Below, in pieces: positions 43,017 to 46,995 of a DNA stretch of 46,995 bases. The position numbers and the translations under genes are program-made. Numbering within the stretch: the first letter of the stretch is position 1; every line of letters starts with the position of its first letter. The notes beneath the pieces are model-generated. The model made no database searches. It saw nothing but the letters and a program-made list of their open reading frames with translations, and was not told the origin of the DNA. The DNA comes from an uncultured Erysipelotrichaceae bacterium. Its GTDB lineage: Bacteria > Bacillota_I > Bacilli_A > RF39 > UBA660. Location: the NCBI GenBank assembly GCA_902801795.1, contig CADCJQ010000001.1:1-46995 (forward strand). Reading direction: 5' to 3'.

Positions 43017-44600
43017 ATGAAAAAAAGTAAGAGATTATTGTTAAGTGTTTTAGTAACATTTATTATAGGATTTATTTTATATTATGTATTTTTACCACCA
43101 ATTAATATTCATAGTTTTGGTTTTTGGGTATATGCTATTTTCTTACTTAGTATTTTTGGAATTATTAATTTTAGTACAGGAATCTTTAATATCAGAAATA
43201 AGGAATTTGATTTACGAAATAAAAATAATTATCTTCCTTTTATTGCACCAGTTGTTATTATTTTAGGAATTATGATTATTAATTTCTTTAATGGACCATT
43301 CTTTAGAGCAAGTAAATATGCTCATCGTATAGATATTAGTAATGCTAGTTTTACTGATGAAATTGATGAAGTAGATTTTAATACTTTAGCAATAGTTGAT
43401 CGTGATTCTAGTTCAAAACTAGGAGATCGTGTTATGGGAGGAATGGGAGAACTTGTTAGTCAATTTGATGTTAGTTATATGTATACCCAAATTAACTATA
43501 ATGATGAGATTCTTCGTGTAACACCCCTTGATTATTCTGATTGGATTAAGTATTTTACGAATCGTAAAGAAGGAATACCAGGTTATGTAACAGTTAATTC
43601 GGTAACAGGAGAAGCTAAACTTGTTAAACTTAATGAAGGAATGCATTATTCCGAAAATGCGATGTTTTTTGAAAATGTATACAGAAAACTAAGATTTCGT
43701 TATCCTTTTGATATTTTTGGTGAATTAAGTTTTGAAATAGATAATAATGGAACACCATATTGGATTATGCCCGTTCTTTCTTATAGTGGTGTTGGTCAAA
43801 GAGAAGACATTGGAGCCGTAATTATTTTAAATGCGATAACTGGAGAAAGTACGAAATATGATGTTAAAGAAGTTCCAAATTGGGTAGATCATGTGTATTC
43901 ACCAGATTTAATTATTTCTCAAGTAGATGATTGGGGACATTATGTTAATGGTTTTTGGAATACTATTTTTGGACAAAAAGGTATGAAAATGACAACTGAT
44001 GGCTATAATTATATCGCGATGAATGATGATATTTATATGTATACTGGAATTACAAGTATTGTATCAGATGAAAGTAATTTAGGATTTATTCTTACTAATT
44101 TAAGAACGAAAGAAACAAAGTATTTTGATTGTCCAGGAGCAGAAGAATATAGTGCAATGGATAGTGCTAAAGGACAAGTTCAACAAATGAATTATACATC
44201 ATCATTTCCAATTCTTATTAATTTATCAGGACGTCCTACTTACGTTATTAGTCTAAAAGATGATGCAGGTCTTGTTAAAATGTATGCTTTTGTTGATGTA
44301 TCTGATTATCAAAAAGTTGTTGTATCAGATGCCACAGGAGGTATTTCGAATGCCGCTTATAATTATTTAAATAATAATGGTATTATAAGAAAAGGAATGG
44401 ATACTAATATTTTAGTTCGAGAAATATATAATGTTATAATTGATGGTAATACTTATTATTATATTGTTGATGAAAATAATAATAAATATCGTGCAAGTAT
44501 TAAAGTTAATAGTAATAAACTTCCATTTGTTAAAGTAGGAGATAGTTTACAAATAGCATATAGTGATAAAGAAGTACGTGAGATATTAAGTATTAAATAG
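43017..44600 (+). CDS. Conserved membrane protein with large outer domain
   Basis: 527 residues. Three membrane segments (about 6-26, 34-55 and 74-93) precede a large soluble part with the phrases GIPGYVTVNSVTGEAKLVKL, LRFRYPFDIFGELSFEIDNNGTPYWIMPV and VIILNAITGESTKYDVKEVP. I recall similar sequences in many Firmicutes as uncharacterised membrane proteins; no enzymatic function can be named. ATG 43017 is chosen because AAGGAG (43003-43008) is two bases from ATG 43011 but well spaced for this one. Confidence 0.75.
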   Translation: MKKSKRLLLSVLVTFIIGFILYYVFLPPINIHSFGFWVYAIFLLSIFGIINFSTGIFNIRNKEFDLRNKNNYLPFIAPVVIILGIMIINFFNGPFFRASKYAHRIDISNASFTDEIDEVDFNTLAIVDRDSSSKLGDRVMGGMGELVSQFDVSYMYTQINYNDEILRVTPLDYSDWIKYFTNRKEGIPGYVTVNSVTGEAKLVKLNEGMHYSENAMFFENVYRKLRFRYPFDIFGELSFEIDNNGTPYWIMPVLSYSGVGQREDIGAVIILNAITGESTKYDVKEVPNWVDHVYSPDLIISQVDDWGHYVNGFWNTIFGQKGMKMTTDGYNYIAMNDDIYMYTGITSIVSDESNLGFILTNLRTKETKYFDCPGAEEYSAMDSAKGQVQQMNYTSSFPILINLSGRPTYVISLKDDAGLVKMYAFVDVSDYQKVVVSDATGGISNAAYNYLNNNGIIRKGMDTNILVREIYNVIIDGNTYYYIVDENNNKYRASIKVNSNKLPFVKVGDSLQIAYSDKEVREILSIK

Positions 44601-44628
44601 AGATAAGAAGAAAAATCTTATCTCTTTT
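44599..44628 (+). terminator. Terminator
   Basis: AGAGATAAGA / TCTTATCTCT 10-bp perfect stem, followed by TTT. Confidence 0.85.
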
Positions 44629-44684
44629 CATAAAATAGTGTTCAAAAAAAATATTATGCATAAATTAAAATGAGGAGGAATGCT

Positions 44685-45224
44685 ATGGCTAATTATCGTG
44701 AAATTATCTCAAAGGCCGTTATTAGTAAAGGAAGAAAGGTCTTTTCCCAAAATGATAATTTAGAAGTAAAAAATCATCCATCAACTGTTTTAGGTTGTTG
44801 GGTTATTAATCATCAATTTAGTGGTGTAAAACAAAATAATCAAATTATTATTAATGGTAGTTATGATATAAACATTTGGTATTCTTATGATAATGATACA
44901 AAAACAGATGTTGTAAAAAAATCACATACTTATGTTGAAACGGTTAAAATGAAAGAAATAAATAATGATTATGATAATATGAGTATTATTGTAAGAAGCC
45001 TAACAGATCCAAAATGTGTTGATGTAAAAATTGATGGTGATATAATTAATTATCAAGTTGATTTAGAATTAGGTATTGAATTAGTAGGCGATGTTAAAGT
45101 AAAAGTAGAAGTTGATGATAAACTAGATGAATATGATTTAATTGAAGAAGAAAATAAAGAAACGAAAGATGTATTAGAAGAAATAGATAAAGAAGTAAAT
45201 GAGGATTATTTAACTAAAGAATAA
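44685..45224 (+). CDS. cotE: CotE-type outer spore coat morphogenetic protein
   Basis: 179 residues. It matches CotE throughout: YREIISKAVISKGRK at the start, STVLGCWVINH, GSYDINIWYSYDNDTKTDVV and a KVKVEV strand near the end, then an acidic tail. In Bacillus CotE organises the outer spore coat. Its location downstream of miaB-ymcA copies the Bacillus order, which supports the assignment. ATG 44685 follows AGGAGG at 44673-44678; ATG 44670 overlaps that site. Confidence 0.92.
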   Translation: MANYREIISKAVISKGRKVFSQNDNLEVKNHPSTVLGCWVINHQFSGVKQNNQIIINGSYDINIWYSYDNDTKTDVVKKSHTYVETVKMKEINNDYDNMSIIVRSLTDPKCVDVKIDGDIINYQVDLELGIELVGDVKVKVEVDDKLDEYDLIEEENKETKDVLEEIDKEVNEDYLTKE

Positions 45225-45227
45225 CTA

Positions 45228-45258
45228 GAAAGATATAGAAAAAATCTATGTCTTTTTA
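45228..45258. terminator. Bidirectional terminator between cotE and minus-strand gene
   Basis: AAAGA-T-ATAGA pairs with TCTAT-G-TCTTT around an A-rich loop. Confidence 0.75.
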
Positions 45259-45737
45259 TATGTGTATAAAATATCTAAAACTATAATAACTAAAGTAATT
45301 GTTGTAAATCTATTGGATATTAATAAAGTTTGATTATAAATATAGTTATTAAGTATCTTAACTAAAATAATAGCCATTAATCCCCAAATAAATGCATAAT
45401 CTAGAGTAATATATTTCCCTAAATGATATTTTTTATAAGTATAATTCCAACCATCTATTTTATAAAGAAAATGTATTAAATAACCTATTATTAACTCCAT
45501 TAAGGTACAAATAATCGTAAAAGTAGTATATGAAATTATGATGTTTAATAATGGTGATTTAATATAAGATAAATAGTTGTTAAGAAAATAACATAATGTT
45601 CCACCAAGACCGTAAACAAGAGTATAAGGCCCTGTTAAGACACCACTATGTTTATTAATATTATTATATTTATAAATAAAACTTTCAAAAAGAAAGCCTA
45701 AAATAGAATATATAATAAATAATTTTAAATAGAACAT
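45246..45737 (-). CDS. CmpB-type (putative ABC-transporter type IV) membrane protein
   Basis: 163 residues with about four membrane segments. Family marks are FIIYSILGFLFESF near the start, GVLTGPYTLVYGLGGTL, the ELIIGYLIHFLYK helix and the WNYTYKKYHLGKYITLDYAFIWG segment. Pfam calls this a putative ABC-transporter type IV; function is unproven. Divergent from the TasA-like gene, with a shared 80-base promoter region. Confidence 0.85.
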   Translation of the reverse strand: MFYLKLFIIYSILGFLFESFIYKYNNINKHSGVLTGPYTLVYGLGGTLCYFLNNYLSYIKSPLLNIIISYTTFTIICTLMELIIGYLIHFLYKIDGWNYTYKKYHLGKYITLDYAFIWGLMAIILVKILNNYIYNQTLLISNRFTTITLVIIVLDILYTYKKT

Positions 45738-45769
45738 TTTATCACCTATGTAATATTATGAAAAAATTA

Positions 45770-45797
45770 TTGAAAAAATAAGTTATTTATGTAATAA
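45770..45797 (+). promoter_or_regulatory. Putative promoter of TasA-like gene
   Basis: TTGAAA and TAATAA with a 16-base spacer. The sequence from TTGAAAAAATA onward resembles the promoters at 14823 and, more weakly, 1587. Confidence 0.5.
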
Positions 45798-45816
45798 TTA
45801 ATATAGTGAGGATTTT

Positions 45817-46362
45817 ATGAAGAATAGTGTTTCAAAAAGATATATAGTTTTAGGATTTATTTTTATTATAGTAATGATACTTATATGGAAAGTAAGTACA
45901 TCTTATGCATATATGAATCCTGGATATACTGGTCAAAATATTGTATCAGGAGATAAATGGGGAATAAATATTGTTGAAATAGGAGAAATTGAAAAAATAG
46001 GTAATGCTGAACTTCTTCATGAAGTATCAACTATTGGAACAACTCTTAATTTTAATGTTATTTTATTTCATCCAGGAGATAAAATAAGTTTTGATGTTAC
46101 TGTCGAGAATACCAGTACTTTAAAGGGAGAACTATATGCATTAGCATTATCCGGTTTATCATCTAGTTTAGGAGAAAATATAACTTATTCTATTATGCCA
46201 ATTGATTCATCAATTGTTCATACAGATGAAGTTGATGGCTCTATTATAAAAAGTGGTGATAAACAAGTATTTAGAATTACAGTTTCATATGATGAAAATT
46301 CCAATGATAACGAGGAATATCATTTGAATTTAGGAGCAACTATTATTTATAAACAAAAATAA
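45817..46362 (+). CDS. TasA/camelysin-like secreted protein
   Basis: 181 residues. A signal segment (about 8-32, ending TSYAYM) is followed by a single beta-sandwich-like domain with GDKWGINIVEIG, HPGDKISFDVTVENTSTLKGELYALALSG and the end HLNLGATIIYKQ. This resembles TasA/camelysin-type matrix proteins, which are exported with SipW-like peptidases; the match is by pattern only. It is the first gene of a unit continuing into the small membrane protein and the right-end surface protein. Confidence 0.7.
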   Translation: MKNSVSKRYIVLGFIFIIVMILIWKVSTSYAYMNPGYTGQNIVSGDKWGINIVEIGEIEKIGNAELLHEVSTIGTTLNFNVILFHPGDKISFDVTVENTSTLKGELYALALSGLSSSLGENITYSIMPIDSSIVHTDEVDGSIIKSGDKQVFRITVSYDENSNDNEEYHLNLGATIIYKQK

Positions 46363-46383
46363 ATTAAAAGAAAGAGGGATTGT

Positions 46384-46857
46384 ATGAAAAAATTTTTATT
46401 GGGAGTATTATTAATTATATTAATTGGATTATTACTATTACCACCAGGATTACGTTGGTTTGCTAATGACTTATTTAAAGAAAAAGTTGAAAAAAAAGAT
46501 GTTGTAACGATTGTGAATTGTCAAAAAGGAGAAGATACTATTAATACAACCTATTTTAACGATACACCTTACGATTTTCGCTATATTGTCAAAGGAAATT
46601 ATACACTTGAAAATGAAAATACCGGAAATTCAGAAAATTTGGAAACTACTAATAACTTTGATAATTCTATTATTTATGATATAAGAAGTAGTTCAATGGT
46701 TAATTATAGTGAAGATAGTGATACTACTACATTTCATATTTTATTAAGTTCAGTAGAAATGATTAATGAAAAATTACGTAATTATACAAAATTACCAGAA
46801 GAACAACAAAAGTATTACACATCAATGGGATTTCAATGTACAATGAGTAAAGTATAA
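46384..46857 (+). CDS. Small membrane-anchored protein, unknown
   Basis: 157 residues. One N-terminal membrane segment (about 4-23, LLGVLLIILIGLLLLPPG) precedes an extracellular beta-rich domain with two widely spaced cysteines (CQKGEDT and FQCTMSKV) that could form a disulfide. No recognised family. It lies 21 bases after the TasA-like gene and 62 bases before the next surface-protein start, so it may assist secretion or fibre assembly; that is inference. Confidence 0.7.
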   Translation: MKKFLLGVLLIILIGLLLLPPGLRWFANDLFKEKVEKKDVVTIVNCQKGEDTINTTYFNDTPYDFRYIVKGNYTLENENTGNSENLETTNNFDNSIIYDIRSSSMVNYSEDSDTTTFHILLSSVEMINEKLRNYTKLPEEQQKYYTSMGFQCTMSKV

Positions 46858-46858
46858 A

Positions 46859-46919
46859 TCATGATAGTTGATAAGTAATTCTTAATCATAAAATAGATTT
46901 AGAATGAAAGGAAGAAAAT
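46859..46919 (+). promoter_or_regulatory. Conserved leader hairpin, second copy
   Basis: The same leader cassette as 1690-1751 (GATAGTTGATAAGTAATTCTT, then AGAATGAAAGGAAGAAAATATG), with altered arms ATGAT / ATCAT. It starts directly after the stop of the previous gene, so no promoter separates them. Confidence 0.6.
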
Positions 46920-46995
46920 ATGAAAAATAATAATAAACAAGTAATGTATAGTATAATAGGAATTGCTATATTATTAATAAGTGTAGTGGGATTAA
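46920..46995 (+). CDS. SipW/BspA-type surface protein, 5' end only
   Basis: Only the first 25 codons are in the window, reading MKNNNKQVMYSIIGIAILLI and on to the edge. From 46924 on the DNA is identical to window positions 1-72, so if the molecule is circular this is the start of the gene at 1; otherwise it is a separate paralogue. AAAGGAAG precedes the ATG. Confidence 0.8.
   Translation, partial: MKNNNKQVMYSIIGIAILLISVVGL
46924..46995. repeat. Terminal direct repeat, right copy
   Basis: Identical to positions 1-72. Confidence 0.9.

Noticed and set aside
1-46995. Circular plasmid or phage genome suggested by the identical ends
   Set aside because: The content is chromosomal (recA, uvrB, obgE, era, recO, suf, miaB) and there are no replication, partition, capsid or terminase genes. 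A repeat-induced assembly break is simpler.
1-46995. CRISPR array, tRNA or rRNA genes
   Set aside because: No regularly spaced repeats with unique spacers, no tRNA-like TTCRA arms with a matching acceptor stem and no rRNA-like stretch were seen.
1-46995. TGA-as-Trp genetic code, as in mycoplasmas
   Set aside because: Full-length genes end at TGA (for example 25485 and 29367) and Trp codons are TGG throughout.

Overview
The window is strongly AT-rich bacterial chromosomal DNA. It uses the standard code (TGA is a stop, TGG is Trp), Gram-positive style Shine-Dalgarno sequences (AGGAGG, GGTGAT) and compact operons ending in hairpin/T-run terminators. The gene set (recA, ldh, uvrB, obgE, comEA-comEC, cdd-era-yqzL-recO, sufCDSU, miaB-ymcA and a CotE-type spore coat gene) points to an uncultured low-GC Bacilli/Bacillota, probably a gut commensal of the RF39/Erysipelotrichales kind. 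That lineage is an inference from gene content and order. I see no rRNA, tRNA or CRISPR.

Layout. 0-4.1 kb: two paralogous secreted surface proteins joining a SipW-type/TasA-like N-terminal part to BspA-type leucine-rich repeats; the first has a frameshift. 4.2-5.8 kb: recA and an unknown gene. 5.8-7.2 kb (minus): ldh and a VOC protein. 7.3-12.5 kb: a DUF2130 nuclease-like coiled-coil protein, a membrane-anchored HExxH protein (minus) and a DUF2207 membrane protein. 12.5-14.9 kb: a scarred stretch with short repeats, the 3' end of a group II intron, a membrane zinc-ribbon protein, an integrase C-terminal remnant and a long perfect hairpin. 14.9-16.5 kb: another BspA-type protein. 16.6-22.0 kb: uvrB, a radical SAM/SPASM gene, yccF, a PD-(D/E)XK-like gene and obgE. 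22.1-25.5 kb: a membrane sensor ending in a degenerate GGDEF domain, and YihY. 25.8-28.5 kb: comEA-comEC.

28.5-31.3 kb: an accessory islet with a YhcG-type nuclease, a protein with ADP-ribosyltransferase-like features and an internally repeated protein. 31.4-33.5 kb: cdd-era-yqzL-recO. 33.8-36.9 kb: sufC-sufD(short)-sufS-sufU with no sufB. 37.0-40.5 kb: an unknown gene and a large surface protein with Big_2 repeats and a beta-helix. 40.6-45.2 kb: miaB-ymcA, two uncharacterised genes and cotE, resembling the ymcB-ymcA-cotE order of Bacillus. 45.2-46.9 kb: a CmpB-type membrane protein (minus), a TasA-like secreted protein, a small membrane protein and the first codons of a third SipW/BspA-type gene.

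The last 72 bases (46924-46995) equal the first 72, so both ends lie in copies of one surface-protein gene family. The main biological theme is a multi-copy, modular and apparently recombining surface-protein family with a conserved 5' cassette and leader hairpin, variable repeat number, a shared promoter type and one frameshifted member. It sits beside a TasA-like gene and elsewhere alternates with DNA repair, competence and Fe-S housekeeping operons.
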